From assembly GCF_000741695.1 (NCBI RefSeq), contig NZ_JGZK01000017.1:124001-188000 (forward strand): 64,000 nucleotides of DNA, read 5' to 3'. The stretch comes from Bifidobacterium reuteri DSM 23975 (GTDB lineage: Bacteria > Actinomycetota > Actinomycetes > Actinomycetales > Bifidobacteriaceae). A program made the translations under genes and the position numbers. Every line of letters starts with the position of its first letter. Positions within the stretch are counted from its first letter, which is position 1. Positions 36,619-43,614 of this stretch are shown here, in pieces. The notes beneath the pieces are model-generated. The model did no database searches. It worked only from the letters and a program-made list of their open reading frames with translations, and had not been told where the DNA came from.

Positions 36619-36932
36619 AAGTTGTTCCTCCTCGACGAGGCTGGGGCGCCTGCCCGGCGCGCCTGAATGAATGGTGCCGGTATCATTGTATCAATAAGTT
36701 AGACGAATGAACTATAGTGTGTTCGTGTTGCAGCGTTCATGCCATTGATCGTTGTGCGTCGATGCGGCGGAAAGCCGCCGCGGCATGTAATGAAGCCTGC
36801 CGTGGTCGGTGCCGATGGCGCATAATGCATAATGGATGAACTTATGTCGTTGCGGTCGGCAAATCTTCAGTTTGGGGATGTGCCGGCCCGGCGGTTTGCG
36901 GCGGCGGATGTACGGTGAGGAGATGATGCGCG
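36619..36932. promoter_or_regulatory. Divergent xylB / ROK regulator promoter region
   Basis: 314 bp without a gene. Two related AT-rich sites stand out: ATAAGTTAGACGAATGAACT (36694-36713), which contains imperfect inverted AGTT/AACT half-sites, and GATGAACTTATG (36835-36846). Both contain ATGAACT(A/T). They are candidates for binding by the ROK protein. TATAGT (read leftward at about 36712-36717) could be a xylB -10. Confidence 0.45.
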
Positions 36933-38168
36933 ATGGGCGGACTACGCAGAATAAATCAGGAGGATTTGCGCAACCATAACCTTTCGGTGACGCTTGACAC
37001 GATGCTGCGCGCGGACAAGCCGATGAGCCGCGCCGATCTGGCCAAGGAAACGGGACTCACCAAGGCGACGCTGTCGCTGTTGTCCGCACTGCTGCTCGAT
37101 AGCGGTATCGTGCGTGAAGGCGAGCCGGTGGCGAATTCCCCCTATGGCAGACCGAGCACGCCCCTGACCATTTGCGGCGGAAGCGTGGCTGGAATCGGCC
37201 TCCAGATCAATACCGACGGGTACGGTTGCCTGGCGCTTGATCTCAATGGCGACACTTTGGGCAAGGAATGGGTCGATGAGGACATGACCGACACCGACCC
37301 CAATGTGATCTTCGCCAAATTCGATGCGATGACCTTCCCGCTCGAACGCAAACTGAAGCGCAAGGGATACAAGGTCGTGGGGGCCGGCCTTGCCCTGCCC
37401 GGCATTGTAACTGGTGACATGCGGCTGCTTGTGGCGCGCAACCTCGGTTGGGAGAACGTGGATCTGGGGCGGTTCAATATCGTGCGCAGGCTTGACGCCG
37501 TGGCCGGCAATGAAGCCATGATGGCCGCCATAGCGCAGATTCCGGGGTATGCCACCGTACGCGCCGATTTCCTGAACGTGGTGAATCGCACCGATTCGTT
37601 CATTTATCTTTCGACTGATATCGGCATCGGCGGCGCTGTGGTGCGTGACGGCACTGTGGTGACCGGTTCCCATGGCTTCGCCGGGGAGATCGGCCATGTA
37701 TCCGTGGCGATGGATGGCCCGCTGTGCCGGTGCGGCCGCCACGGTTGCCTGGAGGTGTTCGCCGGCCGCCGGGCTTTGGTGGAGGCTGCCGGAATCGCCC
37801 AAGGTGATGAGGCCACCAGTGCCAAAGCCATCGAGTCATTCCTGAATAGGTGGCGATCGGGGGATGCGTTGGCCGCCACGGTGGTGGACAAAGCCGTGGA
37901 CGCGCTGGTTTCCGCCATCGCCTCCGCAGTGAATCTGACGGATGTCGACACGGTGCTGCTGGGCGGATTGTGGTCCCATTTCGGAGATGAGCTGGGCAAT
38001 GTGCTCGAAGGGCGATTGCGTTCGGAGATCTTGGGCTATCCGGCTATCCAGATCCGCGTCTGTGTGCCGCCGGTGGCGCAGCATCCCTCGATGTACGGTG
38101 CTGCGGAACTGGGGTTGCGCAGGTTCATCGACAACCCGCTGGAATACCTGACGGAGCAAGGGAAGTAG
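36933..38168 (+). CDS. ROK-family transcriptional regulator (XylR/NagC-like)
   Basis: 411 residues. N-terminal winged helix-turn-helix (MSRADLAKETGLTKATLSLL, residues about 30-50), then a sugar-kinase-like ROK domain with the nucleotide-binding turn GIGGAVV and the zinc motif CRCGRHGCLE. The ATG at 36933 follows GGTGAGGAG. Divergent from xylB, hence probably a xylose-responsive repressor of xylB and possibly of the xylan operon; this role is inferred from position. The tRNA-Met gene and prophage follow. Confidence 0.92.
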   Translation: MGGLRRINQEDLRNHNLSVTLDTMLRADKPMSRADLAKETGLTKATLSLLSALLLDSGIVREGEPVANSPYGRPSTPLTICGGSVAGIGLQINTDGYGCLALDLNGDTLGKEWVDEDMTDTDPNVIFAKFDAMTFPLERKLKRKGYKVVGAGLALPGIVTGDMRLLVARNLGWENVDLGRFNIVRRLDAVAGNEAMMAAIAQIPGYATVRADFLNVVNRTDSFIYLSTDIGIGGAVVRDGTVVTGSHGFAGEIGHVSVAMDGPLCRCGRHGCLEVFAGRRALVEAAGIAQGDEATSAKAIESFLNRWRSGDALAATVVDKAVDALVSAIASAVNLTDVDTVLLGGLWSHFGDELGNVLEGRLRSEILGYPAIQIRVCVPPVAQHPSMYGAAELGLRRFIDNPLEYLTEQGK

Positions 38169-38240
38169 CGAAGGGCGCGGCATGGGCTGGCCGCCGTGCT
38201 ACACTTTTGCGAGTTGGCTTTTGCCGATGCAAACCAATGT

Positions 38241-38314
38241 GGGGCCGTAGCTCAGTCGGTTAGAGCATGCGACTCATAATCGCCCGGTCCAGGGTTCAAG
38301 CCCCTGCGGCCCCA
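38241..38314 (+). tRNA. tRNA-Met (CAT anticodon), prophage integration site
   Basis: 74 nt cloverleaf. Acceptor GGGGCCG/CGGCCCC, D-arm GCTC/GAGC, anticodon loop CTCATAA giving CAT, T-arm CAGGG-TTCAAGC-CCCTG, discriminator A, no encoded CCA. The outermost anticodon-stem pair would be T·C, a mismatch. Its 3' half from 38281 is the prophage att core. Confidence 0.9.
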
Positions 38315-38641
38315 CTCATTACTCGCAGCAATGCCGCCGTTCTTGGATTCATCCGAGGCGGCGGTTTTTAATATCTGCTCAGCCGTAAACGGCGTCAAAT
38401 CAGTGCGCACGAGCGTATCAATACTCACATTGAAGAAATCAGCAGCGTTGCACATGTCCTCAAAAAACCACGTCTGTTTGTTCTGAAGCATCTTCGACAG
38501 GGCTTGAGGAACTTTATCCATGCATTCGGCTAGATCCTTCTTCTTCTTATGAGAGACAGCCAAGAACAGATTAATGTTCGCTACGGCAATCTTCTGCCGC
38601 TCTAGTCCATTACTTGTTTTCCTCAGCATTGTGTTAACCAT
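38252..38641 (-). CDS. Prophage repressor-like protein, 3' end antisense to tRNA-Met
   Basis: 129 residues from the ATG at 38641. A perfect TATAAT on this strand (38648-38653) ends six bases before that ATG, so the message would be leaderless, as for lambda cI. An in-frame ATG at 38659 would put the -10 inside the gene. Residues about 25-85 look like an XRE-type helix-turn-helix (KKKDLAECMDKVPQALSKMLQNK). The last 18 codons are the complement of the tRNA gene and its att core, so integration fixes the C-terminus of this protein. Divergent from a Cro-like gene. Confidence 0.7.
   Translation of the reverse strand: MVNTMLRKTSNGLERQKIAVANINLFLAVSHKKKKDLAECMDKVPQALSKMLQNKQTWFFEDMCNAADFFNVSIDTLVRTDLTPFTAEQILKTAASDESKNGGIAASNEWGRRGLNPGPGDYESHALTD
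38281..38320 (+). repeat. Prophage attachment site attL
   Basis: 40-bp core from within the anticodon stem of tRNA-Met to six bases past the gene. It matches 55325-55364 with one difference (TTCAAG here, TCCAAG at attR). Direct orientation, 17.1 kb apart, with an integrase next to the distal copy. Confidence 0.93.
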
Positions 38642-38725
38642 GTCTTCATTATAAACCATAGGTTTAGTTCTGACGACACGCGGAATTGTTTTAGTGTCAG
38701 CGCACTTGTGCTTTACTGTTTAACT

Positions 38726-38974
38726 GTGAGTTTAGTAATCAGCGAACAAAGAGTGATTGCGCGAAGAGTGCGCGGCCTGTTAAGAGCCAACCACCTAACA
38801 CAGCGCGAACTAGCCGAGTCCGTCGGCATGAGTGAACAAGCAATGTCAAACAAGCTTCGCGGCCTGAAGAACTTCACTCTGCGAGACGTGTCCCGCATGG
38901 CATCAGACCTAGACGTTTCGCTTGATTACCTCACTGGTCGTTCTGACTGCCCGAAGCCGTTGGAGGTGAAGTGA
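38726..38974 (+). CDS. XRE-family Cro-like DNA-binding protein
   Basis: 82 residues from the GTG at 38726. The helix-turn-helix covers residues about 13-65 (LTQRELAESVGMSEQAMSNKL), followed by the usual SLDYLTGRSD end. Divergent from the repressor with about 85 bp between, which must carry the phage operators. Its stop overlaps the start of the next gene (ATGATG at 38971). Confidence 0.85.
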   Translation: MSLVISEQRVIARRVRGLLRANHLTQRELAESVGMSEQAMSNKLRGLKNFTLRDVSRMASDLDVSLDYLTGRSDCPKPLEVK

Positions 38975-39165
38975 TGTCTGTGTTTGGTAAGGGCTCCCGG
39001 AATCATTTCGACGTGGACCGCTTCGAGGTGGACGACACGTTTGGTTTCCGTATCAGTGTTGATGGCGATTACTTCACTGTTGCCGGTATGAGTCTGGGTG
39101 ACCTCGTGACCATCAACAAGCACATTGCCGAAGCGATTAGGAAGGGGCGTAGAAATGCGCTTTGA
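38971..39165 (+). CDS. Small prophage protein of unknown function
   Basis: 64 residues, GGAGGTG before the start. Soluble, with alternating charged and aromatic residues (DVDRFEVDDTFGFRISVDGDYFTV), probably beta-rich. First of a chain of five short genes with overlapping ends. Not recognised. Confidence 0.6.
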   Translation: MMSVFGKGSRNHFDVDRFEVDDTFGFRISVDGDYFTVAGMSLGDLVTINKHIAEAIRKGRRNAL

Positions 39166-39415
39166 GATATCACAGGAGCCTAAGGACGTGCGGCCGGGTG
39201 ATATCGCGGTTATGCGTCTCGTGACCACTAAGGGCGCCGCGAAGTGGATGTGCGGCACTGTGCGTTGCTTCACGGATGACGAGGAAGACCCCGCAATCGT
39301 GCTTACCACGGGCAAGATTCCCGAGTATGACGGCTACGCGCTGGTGTTCGGTATCAGGCCGATACCGGACGTTGAGCAGTTGGCTGTTGACGAAGACGGC
39401 GAGGTGGCGGCATGA
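39155..39415 (+). CDS. Small prophage protein of unknown function
   Basis: 86 residues from the ATG at 39155 (GGAAGGGG upstream), overlapping the previous gene by 11 bp in another frame. Contains a beta-rich pattern around DVRPGDIAVMRL and VRCFTDDEEDPAIVL, with an acidic end. No family recognised. Translationally coupled to its neighbours. Confidence 0.6.
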   Translation: MRFEISQEPKDVRPGDIAVMRLVTTKGAAKWMCGTVRCFTDDEEDPAIVLTTGKIPEYDGYALVFGIRPIPDVEQLAVDEDGEVAA

Positions 39416-39573
39416 CCACGGGCCAGAAGATTGTGCTGCTGCCGTTGTGCTTGTTGCTGATGGTGGCGGCGTTGTCGTGGCGGTTATGGCTTATCGCTCT
39501 TGGCTTCGCGGTGGCGGTTGCGGCCGTTGTGTGGCTCGAAACCGAGGAAGGGACCGATTGTGAGAGGGATTAG
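39412..39573 (+). CDS. Very small membrane protein
   Basis: 53 residues: MTTGQK, then hydrophobic stretches (about residues 7-21 and 25-42), then an acidic end. The ATG overlaps the previous stop (ATGA). Confidence 0.6.
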   Translation: MTTGQKIVLLPLCLLLMVAALSWRLWLIALGFAVAVAAVVWLETEEGTDCERD

Positions 39574-39703
39574 AACCGTTCTGGCGGCACCGTTCGCGTT
39601 GCTGGCGTTCGCGCTTGTGACTGTTGCCATGTTTTGCGCCCGAGCCGCCATGTGGGTTGGCGGCGGTTACAGGGGTGCGGTGAAAGTGGAGGCCGAACTA
39701 TGA
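39560..39703 (+). CDS. Very small membrane protein
   Basis: 47 residues from the GTG at 39560, 14 bp inside the previous gene, with GAGGAAGGG upstream. One hydrophobic segment (APFALLAFALVTVAMF), then a GGGYRG end. Short but well placed in the coupled chain. Confidence 0.5.
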   Translation: MRGIRTVLAAPFALLAFALVTVAMFCARAAMWVGGGYRGAVKVEAEL

Positions 39704-39891
39704 GCATGTTCCAGACACCGACGCGCGTGTGGGCGAACGCTCACACCGAGTATCCGGGATTGTTCGAGCTGCATTCGGACAGCGGCGACATAGCCGTGAA
39801 TCAAGTGGCGACGCGGCAGACGCTTGAGGCGCTGCGCGCGTCCATCAACGAGGCCCTGGCCGAAGACGATTTGCGGCGTCGAAGACGCTAG
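39700..39891 (+). CDS. Small prophage protein of unknown function
   Basis: 63 residues from the ATG at 39700, overlapping the previous stop; GTGGAGG precedes it. Soluble, C-terminal helix rich in Leu/Glu and ending RRRRR. Not recognised; last gene of the short-gene chain. Confidence 0.55.
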   Translation: MSMFQTPTRVWANAHTEYPGLFELHSDSGDIAVNQVATRQTLEALRASINEALAEDDLRRRRR

Positions 39892-40215
39892 CAATGTGCC
39901 GATAACTGAATGTGCCGTAATCGGTGAACGACCCTAGGTAAGCCGTAGCACGACAAAGAACCCTAGCGCGCCTTGCCCAGCGCGTTACAAACACGCCGCA
40001 TGTGGTGCGGTGGTTAAGACGGCGGCGGGGACGCCATGCGGGATTACTGAACGACTTGGGGCGCATTGTCAGGGCGCAACAGGGTGCAGTACCGCCATGC
40101 GTGGCGGGCCTCTTGTCGTGACCTTGCGCGCGGGCTTCGGCCCGCTGACCTATGCGACGGCCGTGGCTCCGTTTTCAGAGCTTTGCAATCGCGTGGCGAA
40201 CCTTGCGGACATTGG
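39892..40215. other. Prophage non-coding region of unknown role
   Basis: About 325 bp without a convincing gene. It contains a direct AATGTGCCG pair (near 39894 and 39909), a CGGGC-ttcg-GCCCG hairpin near 40132 and several GC-rich stems, and it ends at a strong terminator. An open frame 40010-40315 reads through the terminator and lacks a ribosome-binding site. A phage-encoded structured RNA transcribed towards the terminator is possible. Confidence 0.4.
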
Positions 40216-40250
40216 AACGGCGAAGCCTTGCGGCTTCGCCGTTTTCCTTT
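40216..40250 (+). terminator. Rho-independent terminator
   Basis: AACGGCGAAGCC (40216-40227), loop TTGC, GGCTTCGCCGTT (40232-40243), followed by TTCCTTT. A 12-bp perfect stem, the clearest terminator of the prophage; it closes the early region. Confidence 0.92.
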
Positions 40251-40353
40251 GTTTCGCGTTCAGGTTCCCCGCTCTAACCGCCCACCATTTTCAGAGACAC
40301 AAACAATCAATCTGACCACGCCAACAACGAGACGAACGAAACGAGGTAACGAA

Positions 40354-40695
40354 ATGGGATATGCAGTCGATTACAAACCACGCAAGACAAGGGCGCGGCG
40401 TCAAGTCCCGAAGAACAAGGCGCAGCGCACGAAGGACATCAAGAACGCTATCCGCTGGAATCTCGGACGACTGGAACACGACACCGTGAGCAGCGACACC
40501 GTTAGCCGTCCAATGGCTATCCAGCTCTTGAACCTGAACAAGATCGCGCCGACCGCCGACCCGACCGGAGACCACGTTATGCAGCAGCTCATTAGCGAGG
40601 GTATCGTGCTGCGTCCCAAGAAGCGCGCCGGGGTGCAGGTGTTCGACCGCGACGACCTCGTGCGTTCCCTCAGGGCGTGGGCGGGCGTCAAGTGA
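40354..40695 (+). CDS. Prophage DNA-binding-like small protein
   Basis: 113 residues from the ATG at 40354, behind ACGAGGTAACGAA. Very basic N-terminus (DYKPRKTRARRQVPKNKAQ), then helices and a C-terminal winged-helix-like end (GIVLRPKKRAGVQVFDRDDLVRSLRAW). Probably binds DNA; the function is not recognised. The next gene starts inside its stop (GTGA). Confidence 0.6.
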   Translation: MGYAVDYKPRKTRARRQVPKNKAQRTKDIKNAIRWNLGRLEHDTVSSDTVSRPMAIQLLNLNKIAPTADPTGDHVMQQLISEGIVLRPKKRAGVQVFDRDDLVRSLRAWAGVK

Positions 40696-40898
40696 GCGGC
40701 GGTAGGCTCAGCCCGCGCGCGAAGCTGACCACGGCACAGGCGGCGCGATACCTGCACTTGTCGCAAAGGCAGATGGAACGTATGAGGGGCGACGGCACCG
40801 GGCCGATATGGTTCAAGGCAGGCGACAAGATCAATAGCCCTTGCATGTACGAGGTGTACGACCTTGACGTGTGGGTGCGCACTCAGAAGGCGAAGTGA
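40692..40898 (+). CDS. HTH_17/excisionase-like DNA-binding protein
   Basis: 68 residues from the GTG at 40692, overlapping the previous stop by 4 bp. LTTAQAARYLHLSQRQMERM is a MerR/Xis-type helix-turn-helix; the wing ends YEVYDLDVWVRTQ. Excisionases and small phage regulators have this form. Its stop overlaps the HNH gene start. Confidence 0.75.
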   Translation: MSGGRLSPRAKLTTAQAARYLHLSQRQMERMRGDGTGPIWFKAGDKINSPCMYEVYDLDVWVRTQKAK

Positions 40899-41617
40899 TG
40901 GCGAGACGGCAGACCATAGATCCGCTCATTAGGGCGAAGGTCATAGAGACGTGGGGTAATGCGTGCTGGCTGGAATTGCCGGGCTGTACGCGCGTGGGCA
41001 CCGAAGACGATCACATCGTGCCGTACTCGCACGGCGGTATGGATACGGTGTCTAATATCCGTCGCGCGTGCAAGCACTGCAACGCATCAAGGCAAGATCG
41101 CGTCTTGTACGGCTATGGTGCCCGGCTGCATATGGTGGTGGTGCCGCCCGGCAGCTGCGACCGTGAGGCGGTGGACTACATCGACAGTCACAAGGCGCAG
41201 GGCGACCCCGTGGTATCCTTCAGCGCCTTGGCCGCTGCAATGGGCCTCACGTCGCCTAGTCTTGCCGAACGGCGTGCGGTGGCTATGGCGTGGTCGGGCG
41301 CTTACAGGCAGTTCGCCATAAGCCAGGAACCTATCGACGTGTGGTGCACGCGAACGACGCCTAGCAGCAAGCGGCACCCCCGCATGTTGGAGGAATGGAT
41401 AGCGCTCGATTACGACGTGAGGGTTATCGACCCCGGCTTTAGTGTCGAGTGGGAGAGGGCGAAGGACGACGCCACACGCAAGCGGGTACGGCAATGGTAC
41501 GCGCTGCACTTGTCTCAAGAGCTTGTGGACACACGGCAGCAAGAGCGTCGCGCGAAGCTCGTTGCCCTTGGCCTTCGCAGTGATCGCGCGCCCGCGTCGT
41601 CGCGGCCGCAATGGTGA
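40898..41617 (+). CDS. HNH endonuclease fused to a degenerate P-loop (kinase-like) domain
   Basis: 239 residues from the ATG at 40898. Residues about 1-75 hold a zinc-bound HNH fold: CWLELPGC, DDHIVPYSHGG, NIRRACKHCNASR. From about residue 80 the pattern MVVVPPGSCDRE then GDPVVSFSALAAAMG resembles small phage AAA/kinase domains, in which GxPGSGKT is followed by 'GDxVIDxDxLAxAxG'. The lysine-bearing loop is replaced. HNH proteins next to terminase genes assist cos cleavage in HK97-like phages, so a packaging role is likely. Strong position evidence: directly upstream of terS. Confidence 0.85.
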   Translation: MARRQTIDPLIRAKVIETWGNACWLELPGCTRVGTEDDHIVPYSHGGMDTVSNIRRACKHCNASRQDRVLYGYGARLHMVVVPPGSCDREAVDYIDSHKAQGDPVVSFSALAAAMGLTSPSLAERRAVAMAWSGAYRQFAISQEPIDVWCTRTTPSSKRHPRMLEEWIALDYDVRVIDPGFSVEWERAKDDATRKRVRQWYALHLSQELVDTRQQERRAKLVALGLRSDRAPASSRPQW

Positions 41618-41745
41618 CCCGGTTTTTTAAACGGCGACTCCGAAGGAAGACCCCGCGCCCACTTTTTCACTCTCTCGAACCGGACAAAAAAATCTAGAAA
41701 ACGGCGGAATGCCAACGAAAACAAGCAATCGAACGAGGTAACGGA
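41618..41745. other. Gap between HNH and terminase genes, candidate cos region
   Basis: 128 bp with an AT-rich, homopolymer-containing stretch (a run of T near 41625, A near 41686) in otherwise GC-rich DNA, around GACCCCGCGCCCAC. cos sites often lie here in HNH/terS phages. No gene; ACGAGGTAACGG precedes the terS ATG. Confidence 0.35.
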
Positions 41746-42051
41746 ATGCAAATGACGCTAGAAGGTTTTGAAGACTACTACGGCCCCAACGAGGGCCTAC
41801 AGGAACGCGCCACGAAGGAACTTATCGACAGTTTCGTGGAAGGCCGTGCCCTGAACCCTAGCGCCCGGTATGTGTGCAAGACCATGATCAACATTGCTAG
41901 GAACTTCGACGCCCTGAACGCCAAGGGCCGCGACACATCGCGCGTCATGGCGCAGCTATTGGCGTGGTATCAGGAATTGGAAACCAAGTTCCCGGCAGAA
42001 AAGGAGATCGACCCCGCTCTTGCCGGACTGCTGCAAGAGGCTCAGGCATGA
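41746..42051 (+). CDS. Terminase small subunit
   Basis: 101 residues, all-helical, located between HNH and large terminase genes. By position and size it is the DNA-recognition subunit of the packaging motor; sequence likeness to known small subunits is modest. ACGAGGTAACGG is the same leader as at 40354. Its stop overlaps the large subunit start (ATGA). Confidence 0.75.
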   Translation: MQMTLEGFEDYYGPNEGLQERATKELIDSFVEGRALNPSARYVCKTMINIARNFDALNAKGRDTSRVMAQLLAWYQELETKFPAEKEIDPALAGLLQEAQA

Positions 42052-43496
42052 CCACGCCCATGCGCGGCGGCACCCCGCGCAACCATGACCGTAGGACGGA
42101 CGGCCACATAGTCGCCAAGTTCGCGCAGCTCTTGGGAACGCCATTGCTGCCGTGGCAACGCATGGTTGCCGACGTGGCGGGCGAAATCGACCCCAACACC
42201 GGCACGTATTACTACGATACGGTGATACTTAGCACGCCTAGGCAGTGCGGCAAATCGACGCTTGTGGACGCGGTGGACACACGTAATGCGCAGTGGGGGC
42301 CTAACCGGTTCATCTACTATCTTGCGCAGACCGGCAAGGACGCGGGCGACCACTTCAAGAAGTACTTGAAGACCATACAGGCGTCACCCTTGGCGGCCAT
42401 CACCACACGGCCGTACCTTGGCGCGGGAGACTTACGCCAACCGTTCGCCAACGGCAGCGTGATAATGCCCAAGAGCGTGACGAAGGTGGCGGGCCACGGC
42501 GTTCAAGGCGACAAGATCACGCTGGACGAAGCGTTCAGCCTCAGCGAGGAAACCGGCAACACCATTCTTGACGGCTTCATGCCCACGATGGCGACAAGGC
42601 TTAAGGCCACCGGCGTGCAGCCGCAACTATGGATAACATCGACCGAAGGCACAGCGGAATCGACGTTTTTCAACCGCCGTCTTGACACATGTAGGGCGGG
42701 CGAGCAATCACGTCGCACATGTTGGTTCGACTTCGGACTACCCGCCGACGAAGACCCTGAAGACCTTGACGCCATCATGCGGCATCATCCAGCGGCGGGC
42801 CTCTTGTGGGACAGATCGCAATTGGCGGACTTCCGGGAACAGTTCAAGGGCAACCCGGCCGGTTGGGCGCGCGCGTTCGGCAACCGACGCGACGAAGGCA
42901 TAACCGACAGGGCGATTGACGAAACGACGTGGGCGCAGACCGTCACCGCACCCATAAGCCCCGCCGACCTGGACGACAGACCGGTGGTGTTCGGCGTGGC
43001 CGTGGACGTGGACAGCACCCACACCAGCATCAGCGCCGGAATCGTGAACGGCGACGGCACCATAACAACGCAGCTCCTGAAGATACTGGACGGCACCGGC
43101 TACGCGCCTGAAGAGCTACGGCGTCTATGCGCCACCTATGGCGCGCCGGTGGTGATCGACAACAGGGGCACCGCCGCCGACCTATCCGACCGGCTGCACC
43201 ACATGACCGACAAGGACGGCGACCCCGCCATAATGTTCGTGGACATGGACGCCGCCGACTACCTGACCACCGGCCAAAGCTACGTATCAGGACTAGCCAA
43301 CCGGGCGATATGGCACGCGGCCGACGCCGACCTTGACGCCAGCGCTGCCAACTCGGCACGCAAGTGGGCGGGCGACGCATGGCGCGTGAGCCGACGCGGC
43401 AGCACCGGGCTGACGTCACCCTTGGAATCGTGCATGTTGGCGGCATGGGGCGCGGCCCACCGTCCCGAAGAGGCCGGGCCGCTGCAAATCTTCTAG
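42048..43496 (+). CDS. Terminase large subunit
   Basis: 482 residues from the ATG at 42048. The ATPase half has the Walker A-like STPRQCGKSTL near residue 65 and Walker B DKITLDEAFS. The nuclease half has acidic residues in VAVDVDSTHTS and VVIDNRGTAAD that fit the RNase H-like site. It packages DNA into proheads through the portal and cuts it at termination. Complete, so packaging could still function. Confidence 0.92.
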   Translation: MTTPMRGGTPRNHDRRTDGHIVAKFAQLLGTPLLPWQRMVADVAGEIDPNTGTYYYDTVILSTPRQCGKSTLVDAVDTRNAQWGPNRFIYYLAQTGKDAGDHFKKYLKTIQASPLAAITTRPYLGAGDLRQPFANGSVIMPKSVTKVAGHGVQGDKITLDEAFSLSEETGNTILDGFMPTMATRLKATGVQPQLWITSTEGTAESTFFNRRLDTCRAGEQSRRTCWFDFGLPADEDPEDLDAIMRHHPAAGLLWDRSQLADFREQFKGNPAGWARAFGNRRDEGITDRAIDETTWAQTVTAPISPADLDDRPVVFGVAVDVDSTHTSISAGIVNGDGTITTQLLKILDGTGYAPEELRRLCATYGAPVVIDNRGTAADLSDRLHHMTDKDGDPAIMFVDMDAADYLTTGQSYVSGLANRAIWHAADADLDASAANSARKWAGDAWRVSRRGSTGLTSPLESCMLAAWGAAHRPEEAGPLQIF

Positions 43497-43504
43497 CCCC
43501 GCGC

Positions 43505-43574
43505 GGCGGCGATTGGCGGCGATTGGCGGCGATTGGCGGTACTTGGCGGTACTTGGCGGCACTTGGCGGCACGA
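43505..43574. repeat. 10-bp tandem repeat array between terL and portal
   Basis: Seven 10-bp units in register: three GGCGGCGATT, two GGCGGTACTT, one GGCGGCACTT, one GGCGGCACGA. It starts 9 bp after the terminase stop. The period is close to one helical turn, so a bound protein would meet the same DNA face at each unit. Confidence 0.9.
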
Positions 43575-43614
43575 TGGTAGACCACCACCGTGCCGCCGTC
43601 GCATACTCGGCCAC

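Noticed and set aside
39990..40110. A phage tRNA gene near GGTGCGGTGGTTAAGAC
   Set aside because: A D-arm-like string is present but no matching acceptor and T-arm could be folded around it.
40010..40315. A 101-codon frame in the prophage
   Set aside because: It runs through a perfect rho-independent terminator and lacks a ribosome-binding site; the region is better read as non-coding.
43505..43574. CRISPR array
   Set aside because: The 10-bp units are contiguous with no spacers and there are no cas genes anywhere in the window.
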